Assembly (NCBI RefSeq): GCF_901933205.1
Contig: NC_044584.1
Span: forward strand, 11,883,001 to 11,947,000
Direction of reading: 5' to 3'
From: Camarhynchus parvulus
Taxonomy: Eukaryota > Chordata > Aves > Passeriformes > Thraupidae
DNA: 64,000 nucleotides
The translations under genes and the position numbers were made by a program. Below are positions 26,425-40,529 of this stretch, piece by piece (the stretch's first letter is position 1; each line of letters starts with the position of its first letter). The notes under the pieces were generated by a model. That model saw only the letters and a program-made list of their open reading frames with translations, did not search any database and was not told where the DNA came from.

Positions 26425-29088
26425 CATTCATTCGCACCATTTTTCTATGAGACTGGATCACCCTGCCCCTATTATCACAGCAAGTACCAACTTTATGAAA
26501 TAATTTAATTTCTGGAATGCATTTTTATGTGAACAAATCCAATGTCTCCTGCCACCAAATCCTTACTGTTCAACAGCACAACTTTCTTCGAGTTGAAGAC
26601 AACATCTGAAATAGAATGCCTGCGCTGGCGACACTTTTATTAGAAAAAAATCATTTCATAAATCCAAAAGTGAACCAGTATGGAAAAGTTTAATATTATT
26701 GTAAATGAAGAAGTATTTAAAGGTAAAAATTATACTTGACACTGTAATTACATTGCCCCAGAGTATAATCCCAAAAGAACACAGAGACCTTTTGCCAAAG
26801 GTGATTTGAGTGTTAATATGAAACTCAACGTGGGCTCATTTTAATTACATATGTGCCTGCTGAGAACATATGATAGAGTCCAAAAAGCTAATTCATTGTC
26901 AGCATGACAGCAGGACCTAATATTAAATCTTGCACACCAAGTAAATTTTCCAGATTACCAATTACTACACAAAAATAGGACACATTGCAAAAGTGGTAAT
27001 CAGCATGAAAGCAAAAATACAAAAAAATATTGCCAAACAGAGCTCAGCTCTGGGCCAGCAGGGGGTACAGGAAATCTCCAAGCAGTTAATTCTCTTTTCT
27101 TCAAAAGCAGCAACATTCAGCTGGTCCATCTCTAACCCCACTGACACCAGGTTTGCACTGACATTCACAGCATTGATCCTCACTGGCACTGTTGTCTATA
27201 AAACTCTTTAGCAATATATAAAAGCACTTCAAAGTAGATTTTAGTGTGCTTTTTTCTTTTTCTATAGTTAGCCCTAAAATTTCTTCATTTAAAAGAAATT
27301 ACTGAGTTATTTTTTGTTCTCACAAGTCCCTGACAGGTTTCTGGCACTGAAAAAATGTTAGGAGTAAGTTTATACCTGTTAATGTTAACAGGCATTTTGG
27401 TTTACTTTTAATTGTGGATAAATTCATGCACCAGTCAGTATTTTCTACAGAAAGTGCCTGGAATATGAAGAGGAAACCCCAGAGTCTCAAGGATGAGCTA
27501 ACCCTGGGGAAACAAGACATAACCACAATTCTGAAGGCAGCAGAGACCCAGCCAATACTTGTAACTGCAGCTTTACCTGCCCTTCTGTTGCTTTACTGAT
27601 GCATTATTAATTAATAACTACTGAGCATTCCCAACAGAGCATTTTAAATAACAGCTGAATTTCTTTATGGATGATTATGAATCATAAAAGTAAATCTGCA
27701 ATGTTCAGAGCAATAAACAAGCCCAGGTAGGGAGCCTGAACTGCTACCAAAACTGCCCTTTGAAGCTGGAGGTTTTGGGGGTTCCTAAATGTCTCCTGTG
27801 TAGTATTACACAATTTCCAGTCTAGCTTAATCCAATTAATCTGAAGAAATGTAGGATTTCCTCAGTTTTGCCTCAGCACAGGCAGATGCTGTTCGGAAGG
27901 GAGATGATGGCATTTCAGAAAAGCTGCAGGGTTGGTTTGGTTCACTGCTTTATCCAAACGAAGCTACACGAGTTTAGGCCAGCTAACAATTACAGGTTTC
28001 AGTTCTCAACTCAGATAAAGAAAACTGTCAAATTACAACTACTTCTACACAAGATTTATGCAAATGATGAAAAATATTTCAGCAGCTCTGCAATGTATGA
28101 TTCAGGGATGATGCAAGGTGCTCACATTCTACTTGAATTCTGGACAAACTTACCAAGTACTGAGGGTGTACTTAGGGCACCCCTGTGGTATTGCAGCTGG
28201 ATGGTTTCAGGCATAGTTGAAATAAATTTGTAATGCTTTAAGGTGAAAACTCATTTGGAGATTCTATTTTTCCATAAGATAACTTTTTCTATCTCCATCT
28301 CAAAAAATGAAAAGCCTCCTACTATTTGAATAAAATTCCAGCATTAATTTTCAAAAATATTGCTGCCTTTAAGGCAGAAGGGAACTCACATTCCTATTCA
28401 CTCTTCACTAGATTTAGTTACTATCTGAATAAAGATAGGGATTCATAGAAAACAGAAAGAATAACACCTTTTTTACTTTCAGATATTAAGATGGATCATT
28501 ATTCCACCTGATGTGTTAGAAGATATTTATCAGTTTGAGTTATGAGGCCTTTCTGACTGTGAAGACTTAAACATCGATTTAATGCCAACTTAAAGACTAC
28601 TAAAAGTGTAGGAGATTGCATTAGATAAATAATTTAACAATAAAAGGTATATCAAGGCAGACATTATTGCAACCTTCCACCAATCAATCACCATTTTCCA
28701 TGTTTATCCAATTTTCATCTCAAGGTTCTGTATATCAAATTGCCCAGACATACACTACACAACTGAAATAACTTCATCATTGAATAAAATTGCATAGCCA
28801 TTAAAATTCTCTAATATCAAGATAGCTGACACTATGTTAAATATTGGCTTCAGTTCCATAGGGTAATAAATTTTGACCTAAATCCAATCTTTCATGGATA
28901 GCTGATTCATAATGAAAAATTACTGGTTTGTCACTTTACCTTGGGAAATTTATTGTGGAAACTAATATAGCACCAGGCAGGCTTTGAAATATATGATAAG
29001 TAAAACCACAGTTCCCTTCCTAAGCACTCTGAAACAAAGGGAACAGATTTGGTCTGGTACAAAAACATCAGACATACTGATAGCTACC

Positions 29089-29116
29089 AGAGAAAGAGAG
29101 AAAGAGAGAAAAGAGA
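29089..29116. repeat. Purine (AGAAAG)n microsatellite
   Basis: A pure purine run, AGAGAAAGAGAGAAAGAGAG and AAAAGAGA, in intron 3; on the transcript strand it is a pyrimidine tract. Confidence 0.85.
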
Positions 29117-29534
29117 TAATTTTTCCTCCTTAAAGACACTTTTGTAGAGCAAACTCCAAAAGTAGAGGGAACTCAGAAAAAAACCTGTTATTTTTTAACA
29201 AAATGGTTTCAAAGTCTCTTGATAAACAGGATTTAAAATCCACATTAACACCAAACTAACTGTAACATCACCACCCTCATTTTTCCTCTGCATGTATCTG
29301 CAATGGAGTTAAATAAATAAATGGGCTGAACATGACATGAGCTGTCTGAGGCGTCCCAATGAGCCTGTGCCACATCAAAGAATAAAAGCCAAGTTTCCCC
29401 TGTATTAGTCTAGATCTTAACTTCTATAAGTGCTTATTTGGTTGGCCCATGATGTGGTGTAATGGAGCATATTCCTGCTGTCCCTCCTTAGTTTAGCGCT
29501 CTTTAATAACTTATAGAGCAACCACATTGCATCT

Positions 29535-29552
29535 TTCCTTCTTCTTCTTCTT
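29535..29552. repeat. (CTT)n microsatellite
   Basis: About five CTT units (CCTTCTTCTTCTTCTT) just at the left edge of a block that looks conserved and regulatory. Confidence 0.85.
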
Positions 29553-29554
29553 GA

Positions 29555-29835
29555 AGTGATCCTTCTGCTTGAATGGATTTCAGTAGAATTTTCTGAGTGA
29601 TTTCAAGTTTGCACCTTAGGGGCCCCCTAACATCCCTGATTTATTTCCTAAAATTTTGCAGGCTGCAGCAATGGAAAGCAAATGCCATGACAACACAAAT
29701 GTTTGCATGTTTGGCAAATTATGTCTACAAATGGCCAGAAATGATTGAGAGAAATGAAAATGAGTGAACTTGTGTGCCAACGGCAGCCTTTTCAATTGTA
29801 AATGAGGGAGCTGAATCTAGTAGGATTTCTCACTA
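29555..29835. promoter_or_regulatory. Candidate conserved non-coding element
   Basis: Repeat-free block with motifs typical of regulatory DNA, such as TTTGCATGTTTGGCAAATTA, GCAATGGAAAGCAAATGCCA and TTTTCAATTGTAAATGAGGG. Octamer-like ATTTGCAT relatives and TTGGCAAA occur close together. No coding potential is visible. This is a judgement by appearance only. Confidence 0.25.
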
Positions 29836-31325
29836 AGATTTCCTTTCTGATGACCAGGTTAAGAATGCCAGAGATGTCTGAAGCTTCCTTGTAATATTCC
29901 TCATGAGCCTGTCAGAAGTGATTTTCTCATTTGCTTTTCAGGGATCTGCAAGGTAGAACGTTTTCAGAATCAGAACTGCCATACAGCTGTTCTTACTCCC
30001 AAGTGCTGGATAGATGGGCTTTGCTTTGGACTGCAAACTTCCACAGACTGGTAAGACAAGAATCCCTACCTCTTTATCTTTGCTTGCTCCTATAAGAACA
30101 AAATTGTCTTGTTTATTTCTCAGTGAATTTAAAATTTTGATGATAGAAGTGCATAGAGACATTTTATGGTTTGCTGATAAAGGTTATAGAATACATTTAC
30201 TGAAGTAAGACATCACTTAAGAGGGGTCAGCAAAGCTACTTTATTACATCAGTTACAATTCTAGCCCACTTTGCTCTGAACACTTCACAGGAAGCTTGGC
30301 TTTGTGATCACCTCCTGGCAGAAAATTATGGATTTGTTTACAAAACCACATCAGGTCTGTGTAGCCTCCCTCTGCTCGGGCTTGGCAAGTCCAGTGTGTG
30401 TTATACAGAAGTCTTTTCCACAATGTCTCTTGGTAGCTCTCCTCACATTTATCTCACACACACCTCTCCTTAGCCATTTCCTTCTGTGACAAGGTGGCCA
30501 AATGAGCCAGGCTGGGCTCTCCTGTCCAGCTTTCCCTTCTGCAAAGGGGTATATTCCTCACATGATTTTGAATAAATGACCAAAGAGACTTTCTCAGATA
30601 GAGAGAATGATTTGGGGACAGATCCTCAAACCTGCTCAGAGTGCCACAGGGAAATTCTTCCAGAGCACCCACACCTCAATCCCATGCAAAAGAGAAAGTA
30701 CAAATGGGTAAAACATATATTGCAGTAAATTTCTCTTTTGAACTTCCCTTTTCCCCTCTACTATTCACTAAATTGCCCAGAATGAATCACAGCCCAGAAA
30801 TAGATGCAGAACATGACAATGTATGGTTCTGTTTAGTCATACTCCTGTCGAGCTCCACATGATTGTGCAGCACAGTAACACACACAGAGCTTCAGCCTGG
30901 GAGTAGCAGGGATTGCAAAGCTCCACTGCACAGCAATATCCACCAGCTGCCTGGAACCCTCCTTTTGCAATTAAAACTGCAGGTGAGTAAGCAGCCAGGC
31001 TGCTTAAGCTGCTGTTTACAGCCAGGCACCAACAAAGGTGCATTCTCACCAGCAAAGTGCTTCTCCTACAACTTGTAATGAAATTAATCAAGACTTCAAC
31101 AAAACACTTCCATTAGTATGGGCAAGAATGTCTCCACAAAAGAGACAGAATCATCTTGCAACAAAGAGAATTATATCAACAATTACATTCTAGTTACACT
31201 GAGGGCTGCCCTGAACTTCAGCTGAGTAGTGAGGTTTCCAAAGAGATTTGCAGAAAATGATCCTTTTAACTGACAGCTCTTTTTGAGGTGCTCTCTGACA
31301 GGACCTACAACTGTTGCAGGCGATT

Positions 31326-31470
31326 GGGGAGGTTCAGGTTGGATATTAGGAAAAGATTCTTCACCCAGAGGGTGGCTGGGCCCTGGACCAGGCTCCCCAG
31401 GAGGTGGTCAGGGCTCCAAGGCTGACAGAGTGTTTTGGACAGTGCTCTCAGGCACAGGGTTCTGTTTTAA
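31326..31470 (+). mobile_element. CR1 LINE short fragment
   Basis: About 145 bp resemble the 3' untranslated end of another CR1 subfamily. They include AGGTTCAGGTTGGATATTAG, GATTCTTCACCCAGAGGGTG, the CCCTGGACCAGGCTCCCCAG block equivalent to the 'heads one-of-the-pair' region of other copies, and the tail-like ACAGAGTGTTTTGGACAGTG with CTCTCAGGCACAGGGTTCTG. It is truncated at both ends and inserted in intron 3 antisense to the gene. Confidence 0.85.
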
Positions 31471-34400
31471 AAGACAAAAAGCAATTCAGGCCTTCAGAAA
31501 AAATCCTACAAATTCCACAATTTGAAAGCATATACAATTGCTATGCAAATTATTTTTCCAGAGACCACAGAGTTCGAGTTACTAGACAATGATTTTCCTG
31601 CAGCACAATTTTGCTTTTTGGCTTAAATCTTCCATCATTTTACAATAACATCTGTGGATGAGAACAAATGGGTGAGCACTGAACACAAGAGTTGATAGAG
31701 ACCATTCAGCTTGTAGCAAGCCCTAAAAGAAAGGACTGAAAAATTCTTTGGCCTCCCTGGGGGATGGCGAGAAAGCTAGAGAGGAAAAATGATGGACGTT
31801 TGCCATGGGCCTTTCAGTAGGGCCAGGACTTTAAACCAATATCTTATTTTATAGCAAAACTGTAAAATGCGTTAGACTTTACTGTGCATTCAGCTGAACC
31901 TGATGGTGACAGCAGTAGGGACTGGGAGATGGGAGTGCTCTGTTCCTCCTTACAAAGGTGCCAATCAGGAGTAACTTATTTGACACAACTAAGTGATAAA
32001 ACAGTGAGGTAGTTGGATATTAAAATTGTGTGAGCAGTGAATCAGGGCTATTCACTTCTAACACACTCTCAAACTATCAAAGACAAGCATTTACTTGGAA
32101 GACTAAATATACAATGAGCAATTTCAAAATCTTTTTCAAGGTTGCTCAGCTACATATTCTTGTCATTCAGTTTTTCTATGGAAGTCATGATTACCCACGG
32201 AGAAAAAAGATGGATGTTTTAAAACTACCTTCTGCATAAGAAATATTTGCAACAGAAACAAATTATGGTTTGGAATCTTAAAATGGCAATAATGTCCTGT
32301 AAGATTGGCTTCCTGCCTAGATTGCTGGCATTTTAATTCAGAGTTAGATCTCTTAAACAACTCTTCCTCATTTCCAGGGGAAGCCATTACAAACCAGTGA
32401 TCTCATAAAGCTCAGTGACTCCTGAAATACATCAAAGAAATGTACCCTTTTAAAAACCTTCCTGAAACAGGGTGCATTCCCTTTAATTATATTTTTAATA
32501 CAGTAACAAACTCTGTATAAATTCAAGGCATTGTTTCAAGAAGCCACAAAACAGAAAAATTCTTCACCTTGGCTCCGGAGGAAGAAATTAAATGTCAATA
32601 GTTTCCCCCCAATTATTTTAAAAGCAATACACTCAGTGCCAGTGGCTTCAAGCTAAACTGTGGCAGCCTCAAGCTGCAGCTAGCATGGCATTTCTGGAAC
32701 ATAACACTTCCCCATTCTCAAAATAATAGTTCATTGGCTGCAGATTCCCATGAAAACTGAGTATTTGCGAAGTAATGGTACTTGGAGAAGTGCAGTGGTT
32801 AGAAAGACAGAGCTGAATCTGTGCTCCTTTGTCCTTGGTGGCATTTTAGGCTTAAAACAAAAAGCAAATCTAAAAGCTGCCTGCTCACAATTAGTATGTT
32901 ACACTGACACCCTGACACAGTTTTGTTATGGTTGGAACGTCAAATTAGGAAAGAATAACACTGAAGCTTAACTCAAGCTCAGTCCAGTACTAATGTGCAC
33001 AGCTGCTTGCTTAGCACTGAATAAATTAAGATAATTAGGTACCATGTTTCCTCTTCAGGGTCTGTCTACTAAAATCAGCATAATGGGTCCAACTCCAGAG
33101 GTCCAACAACAATTTTATATGAAAGACGTTATGCATGGGGCTCAAATTTTCCTTGTACAGGGGAGGCTGGGCTTGGTGCTTTTGTTTTTGGTTGGGTTTC
33201 TTGGTCCTTCTGATTCTTCTACCCGCCAGTTCATACCTTCATACCAACAATTTTCTTTAGCCATAGTTGTATTTGACTTTCCCCACCAACACTGTCCACA
33301 CATTTCAGGATCACTGGGAAGCACTAATGATCACTTAAGTACTTTTCTTTCATCTCTGTACATACACAGTAATCTTTATCAAAATACTCACTGAGCTTCT
33401 GCTACCCTCGCACTCTCTTCCCAGGAGGTTTGCAGCAAGGACATACTCAGCCATTTCCCTCTCCCACGCTTGCCCACGCTCCCCCTTTAATGCTCCATAA
33501 AATGATAACATTTTCCAAAACAGAGCCTTGGTGAGAACTAGGACTGCTGACCATAAATTTTCCATCCCTTCTGCCCCCCATTCCTTGTGTCATGCATTGC
33601 TCCCGGCATTTCCTTGAGATGCCATGTGCCAGATGATTTCTGCAGCTCTGCTCTTGGGGACCAATTCTGCAGCCTCCAGACCCACAGGTGATCAGACAGG
33701 CCTAACGTGGAGGAACGTGACCAGACACCAGCACCACTCATTCTTCTCCTGACAGTGCCACAGCTTCACTGGTTTTATTAGAGTTGGTTCTGCTTCACAC
33801 ATGTTAAGGGGAGAGACACATCACTTATTTCATAAATTCATTTAGCCTAAAATGCAAGTACTGAATCTTGAAACGGCCCTTTATAATGAAAGCAGCACTG
33901 GAAACATGGTTTGCAGAACAGAACACAATCTCTGTACACGGTGTAATTACATCTTAGCATTCTGCAGAATACCAGTGCATGGCTTAAATGCTATTAATTG
34001 TAAGCAGTTTTGTTCCACAGGATGTTGTTTGCTGATAACTACTCAATTAGGGTTATTTTGCAATTAGTCTACTCACAGTAAATTTACTGCAACCAGAGTC
34101 ATCTGTGGTGTAGCAAATTAAAATGCTGTCTGGGCTGCATGTGCAGTGGCTCTTACATGCTCCTTAAACTGTGTATAGCTCACCACAGTGATTCTGTCAC
34201 ACTAACAGATTAACAGGAAAGCAGCAGCAGCCAATGTCATTTGGAATCCTGAAACCAGCAGAAAAAGACAAATCTGGGGTTCAATGATCTGTAGATCAAA
34301 CCCAGTGAGTCCAAAAATGCACTGCCAAAATGTTAAAAGCTAAACAAACCACACATTTATATGTCACTGTGTGCATACATGCATATTGAGCAGATGAAAT

Positions 34401-37400
34401 CCTCTATTTGCTTCATTACAGCTCCCATTCTTTTAAAATTCTGTAGAGGATGCTCTCATTTCCATGCCTTGAAGAACAGCTCTGCTCTACCCCACAAGTA
34501 TTTGGCATCTTGTGGCTTCTCCTCTCCCTTCCTGAGAATCACACCTCTTTCTGCTGAGTGCTTTGAAATCATCAGATAAAAACATTATGGACATCCAGAT
34601 TGCTATTACCTGTGTGTTGTTCAGTAAGCAGAGCTCCAGAGCCCTTTTCTCTCAGTTTGAAAACCAAAAGGTTGTGTTTCTAAAATAAAATGGAAAATTT
34701 TCTTCCCAGCAGCCTCTAAGAAGCTGAAAGCACTTGCTTCAGTGTGCCAGAGCAGCATTATCAATAAGTAACCAGGAAGAAGGCAGTCTGATCTGCAAAA
34801 ATCTCTTTCAGTGCTGATAAATTATTTGGAATGAGGGAAGCTTGATCATTTTCCTGTGAACAGAAGGGAGTCTGGCCCACCAGAGAATCAGTGTCTGTGC
34901 AGGACTAGGCCAGAGATGGCCCCAGCAAGGAAACATCTGCCACATTGTCCACAGGTTGCTGATCCCTGTACCATGGCTCCTGAGACAAAAGGAACTCCCC
35001 AAAAGATGTCTGCAGCTATCTTCTCAACCTGCACAGGACTGGATTTGCTATTTCCTCATCTAATGTGCTGAGCCTACACTTCCCATCTCACATTTGCTAA
35101 ATGCATTTTCCCCAAAACACACTTCTACAAAGGCCAAACATTCCCTTCTGAGCCAAGGGAGACCTGCAAGCTGCCCCTTGCCCTGCTCTCAGCCATGACT
35201 GGGAAAAGCTGCACCTAAAGCCTTTGACACCAATCCTTTGTGCCATAGCTTTTGTGCCATGTTTTTAGGGCCAGCTTGCAGGGAAATGCCAGCTCACCTG
35301 CTCTGCAAGTCAGGTGACTGGTGAAGGTGCCATGTCCTGTTCTGCTCCAGCAGCCATGCCCTTAGAGGCACTGCAGCCTTCAAGGAAATAACACCTGCAT
35401 GTCAGGCAGGGGACATCATGCTCTTGATTTTAAGAATCCTTCCTTTTATCACTGAAGATCCTTATTATCAACTTCCTTTGCCTGTTGTCTTTGGAAACAA
35501 TAAAACACTTTAAAAAGTAGCAGCTGCTATGATCCTGTTCTCGTTGATAAGCACGGAAGTGAATGTGTCACTTAACATTTCTGCCAATCCAGCTGGATGG
35601 AGTCCTGTCCATGACTGATAGCTGCACTTAGCAGCGTCATGGTTGTGATCAGCTGAGACAAGATCCAAGGGGATTAAAAGCTGGATGACATCTCAATGGA
35701 AACCACAGCACTGGGAACACGTTTCTATGTTGGGATAATGGATGAATGCGCTGCTCCAATGCATAAATATTTATACTTCACAGTTTTGCTGAAAACAGAC
35801 AGGAAACCTTTGTTCAAACCAAGCTGATGGGAACAACACTCACATGCTGAACACACAGGCTCAGACCCCAATGTCTGACTGCTGCTGACAAACACCAGAT
35901 CACTTTGTTAATACAAGAAGTGCCTCTACCCACATCTCCCCCTACCAGCAATCCCACCAATGGGGTGTCCTACATCCCCAAAAGCTGATGTGCAGAACTT
36001 CACAAACTCTCCTGTAATCAAGCTCAACTCCTTTCAAGGACCAACAGAGTTGATGAAGTCACCTTTCATGAGGGATGGAGTCACTCTGTGGGTGAAGAAC
36101 AGCAGTATTTATGTTCTACAGTGGGAGGAGAGATATGGGACCACAACACACTGAAACTCAGACAATGAATCTTTAACAGCCCTATAAAATTCAAGGGATC
36201 TACCAAATTATACACATACAAGGCCTTCCAGTAGGCACTGGGTGCTCTCATGGGGTTTTGGGGTTCCCCCATGTCTGTCTTGACAGTTCTGCATTCAAAC
36301 ATTTGGGAAATGACTTCAAGGCCTGGGTCTCCTCCATAGGTTTGGTGACCAAATCTTCTTGTGCGTTGGTGCTTCCTGCATTAGCAACTCATGTCCCATT
36401 CCATATGCTGCTGCACTACCACTTCTCCACAGCAAAGCTCCCAAATCTGCTCTACAGCAACCTTGTATGGAACACAGGATGTCCAGACTTTCTGCCAAGG
36501 AAATCTGGCAGCTGAAGTGGTTAACTTCAGCTGTCAGCATAGGCAGGAGGAAATAACCTTGAGGCAAAGAAAAATCAACATTTTCCACATGTATCCATCT
36601 GGCTAGGCTAACATGTCTCTCAATTATTCTTTTTAAACAAGTGTCACCACTTAAAATAAAAAACTAAATGAAACTCTAGCTCAGCAAACCTAAAAATTTT
36701 AGACACAATCTTTATGCACCTAATATTTTAATGTGGTATATATCCATATCACATTAGTTTTTCCTAAATTAATGACATTTGGACATTTTCATCATTTTTC
36801 TAGACATATTTGTAGCTCCCAGTTTTCCTGAGAATTTTACTCTGACATTACAATTGAAGTATTTATACCAAAGTTCTATGTACATATATGCTGAAAGGCT
36901 TCAAGTGTAAAATGTGACCCTATTCTTGGTTCTAAGAGCACACTATTATCCTGACTGCAGGGCATAAGAGATAAATCCTGTATTTAGAAAAGAAGCAGTA
37001 AATATTTATTGAGAAACCTGTTTTTAAGGATGGCAGTTGTTTAAAACTTCTGGAAAGTCGCCCTGCATCCCTGGGAGACAGATTACCAAGCAGGGCATGG
37101 AACCATGGGTGTGTGGAAAATTTCACAGTTGCAGTGTCTGCCCACACTAATGACAATACACCTTCCAGCTCTGGCCAGGATATCACTTGCATATTTGTAT
37201 TTGGGATACATTTACCTACACAAGATTTATAGCATTGGTCCCATTACTAAGACATCTTCTTAGGGCAGTGTCTGCAAGGTGCTGGCCTCCCTCAGCTTTC
37301 TCACAGAGCACAGTGAAAAAAGAAGTGTCCTGCCCTGAGGGAAGAAGGGGGAAGAAGAGGGAAGGAGTGGCAAGGACATCACAGTGGGTTCCACCAGTGG

Positions 37401-38957
37401 CACCTCAGTGGGACCTCAGCAGTGCCCAGGGGTACTCACTGATGCTCATCCTGTTACTGATGTCTGCTTTTGCTCCACTTTTAACTCTCTACTGTTCTCT
37501 TCCCTTCAACTTGTGCTGCCTTTACTGTCCCTCTTCCCTTCTTCCCACTGGACACACAATGCCACACAATGCCTGCTCCATTAATTGTCTCCAGTGTCTG
37601 CCCACCCAGCTTAACAATTTGGAGTATTACCATGATAAGAAAGGGAGAAAAAACACCAAAAGAGACATGGTAAAAAACCAAAACAAACAGCCAGAGATGC
37701 ACTGGGGTAGGGAATGAGGGTGCTCAGACCATTCATCCTGGTAAGATTCAACATCTAAATTAGAAGCCTAAGAATCCTGTTACAGGGAGATGTGCTTTTT
37801 TGGATACATTCTCTGGGGCAGCTCATCTTTTTCAGTGTTTGTACAGGGAATTTACCTTCCTAATCTCTGTAATAGCAATGCTATCCTTCTCTCTACCACA
37901 CTGAAATCACCCTGCAGTAACCGCTGCTTTGTGATGGTGCAGTAAACAAGCCATTAGAGGATGTTCCCAATGAAAGGAACTAAATATCCTCTGGTTCCCA
38001 TGGATCCCCATGGTTATTCTACAGTCTCAAAGCAAGACCTATTCTCTAGTTTATAAATCCCCTCTGCACTTTCAGCCTGGACAAAGACATGGCACATCCT
38101 CCTGTGCATGGCCAATTACTCTGGACTGTTGTATAAACAAATGCTGCTGTGGATAATGCTCCTCCTTGATCAATACCCACTTTGATCGACTGATCGATGC
38201 TATTTTTTTAAATAAAAAAGGCATTTTGCTCTATGGAGATCTTATAGCTGGATGAACAGTGGCACATGAAACACTTTTGAAAAGCAGAAAAAGGTCAGCT
38301 CAGACAGCAAGCTCAGAAGTAAAATAAAGCAACAATCAAGCTTGGCTTAGGCCAGCAGAGGTAACTGACTTTCCAGCAGTGATTCTGAAAATAACTTTTG
38401 CTGATTCAAGAACATTAAAAATAGAAGTCAGCCATAAAATTGGATTTTCCCCTGTGCTTTTGGAATTTTTTTAATATACTTCTAATAATTACCTGGGTTA
38501 TCAAAATCTTAGGACTCCAGTGTGACAGAAAAAGAGCCATAACAGCCATAACAGCAATGCCACTCATGTATTGGTTAGCAAAAAGCTCCAAAATTCACAA
38601 TGGCTGTTCTCTGTTTACCAAAAACCACACAATTCCTGCACAGCATGGCAAGATTTTGACTATGCTTCTCTGTGTTTGTAGATTAAGAACTAAAAGAAAT
38701 AGGAGTAGCAGCTGAATACCTAGAACACATTGTGCAATAAAAATCTGGTGGAAGTGAATTCTACAGGAATCCACCAGGGATCTTGTGACATCCACATTAT
38801 TCCCTTGTTCAAAGGGAGTTGAAAGCCTCCCTTGTTTTCATGGGCCAGGCCATTACACATTCCTGCAATAAAGCCATTTCTGTCAGCAGAAGGCCGTTCC
38901 AATTATACAGAATGCTTCCCCCAAGACATTGTTTGACTTCTCCATCTCCCAACTTAC

Positions 38958-39483
38958 CCTCCAGGGCACAGAAACGTGTCACCTGCTCCGGCATCAGCTT
39001 CCCCAGCTTGTGCTGGCAGTACACGTCCGCGATCTCCTGGCGGCACTGCTGGGACTTGGTGCGGGACATGGCCGAGATCGCCTCCTTGCCCGTCACCTCA
39101 CACTTGGGTGGCTGGTCGTATTTCAGCTCAGGGGAGCTGATCTCAAGCTTTTGTATAAGATGCTCTGTGGGAAACCTGTCAATCTCCTTCAGGTTGTTGC
39201 TGTTGCTGCTGTTTTTTCCCAGGGGATTGCTGAACTGCACCACCTCGTTGGAGTTCTTCCCCAGCAGCAAGTTCTCCTTCATCTTTTCCTCTTCCAGTTT
39301 CTTTCTCAAGTGCTCCTTTTGTTTGCTAAGGGGTTTTTTCACCAGCTCAGACTGGTGTTTTTGTCTCTGAGTCCTGGGAGCAAAGTTACTGTTATCAATA
39401 GTTTCAAAGTCCTTGGGGACCGAGTTTTCATTATTGCTGTCTGTTCGCATTTTCTCTTTCGGTCGGTGGGAAAAATAGCCATC
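38958..39483 (-). CDS. XYLT1: XYLT1 exon 3 (stem region of xylosyltransferase 1)
   Basis: Exon of protein xylosyltransferase 1, a Golgi type II membrane enzyme that transfers xylose from UDP-xylose to core-protein serines and so starts glycosaminoglycan chains. Read on the minus strand it begins after a pyrimidine-rich acceptor (TTTTTCTCCCCATTTTTAG) with [11 protein letters not shown] and [14 protein letters not shown], which match mammalian XYLT1 rather than XYLT2. The middle is a lysine/glutamate-rich, probably coiled or disordered stretch ([12 protein letters not shown]) followed by an Asn/Ser-rich linker with one N-glycosylation sequon (NSS). The end, from KYDQPPKC through the Cys-containing [10 protein letters not shown] and VTRFCALEG, is strongly conserved. 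It holds 175 codons plus one base and enters in phase 0. It leaves in phase 1 at GAGG|GTAAGT, so the Gly codon is completed by the next exon. Reading through the donor soon meets a divergent tail and then a stop. The exon number follows the human gene from memory. Confidence 0.96.
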
Positions 39484-40529
39484 CTAAAAATGGGGAGAAA
39501 AATTACACTCATCTTACTAAACAGTCACATCCCATGCAAGACAAGCATTTCTTACATGAAAACATAGATCAATTACAATCCAACACACTGCAGAAAACCC
39601 CTGTGTTGGGGTTTGCAGCAGACCAAAGCTGAGAGGCTTCTGTGGTGCCCGAGTCACCTGTGCTGGCATCTCTTCTTCACTGGGCCAGAGTCCAAGCCCT
39701 ATCTCAGATGGAGCAGGGAGGCTTTACACAGGTTTGTGAGCGGTGATTAACCAGACACTTCACCCTGACACCATTAAATATCCATGAGAAAACAGACACA
39801 GGTTTCAAAGGAGCAAAAGCAGGTCCTTCAATGCTTTCCTTCACTCCTGGAGATAAACCATCACAGTTTGGTATCCCAGAACTGCCTTGTTGTCTGCAGA
39901 AAACACCACATGACTACTGCCTGAGCTTTATTTTAGTGAAGTAACTTTGCCACAAAACAAATCCCTCCCAATTTTGCCTTTTTTTTTTTTCCCCTTGAGT
40001 TCCTACACCTTTGAACCCTCCCTGGGAAGGTCAGAGTCAGGCTCAGGTGTCAGCTCTTAACCATCATGATCCTCCCCTCAATGCTCTTAGATAAATACAC
40101 AGCCCATAACTTTGCAACATTCAAAATCTATCATATAAAGGAAAAGGAATAGACCATGTAAAATATTTGTCTGCATCAGGGATGGGTGAGGATGAGCTGC
40201 CTTTGCTCCAGCTGTGGAACTTGGGGGGGACACAGTTTTTAGATCCGTGGATATGGAAATATCTCTGTTTGCAAAAGTGAACAGTAGCAGATAAAATCAA
40301 TGATGAATGGTTATTAAAACATCTGAAGACAGGAGTAAAAATATTGGTAGATTTTTTGAGTCTGTCCTGTTTCCTTTCCACTTGTGGAACACATAACCAA
40401 AAATCACAGACTAGGAAATGACAGCATCACTAATGATGACTGATGGGAGCATCTTTTAGCACCTACCAACCACATTTTGTATTCAAAACATTTTATCAGC
40501 GTGAGCTAATTGTTTCTCACACCTCTTCT

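Noticed and set aside
37187..37717. 176-aa open frame on the plus strand
   Set aside because: Composition looks like translated intron; no motif, no splice context and no related protein recognised.
38719..38957. Extension of the exon 3 reading frame past 38958
   Set aside because: The consensus donor GAGG|GTAAGT and the exact phase match to exon 4 show this is intronic read-through.
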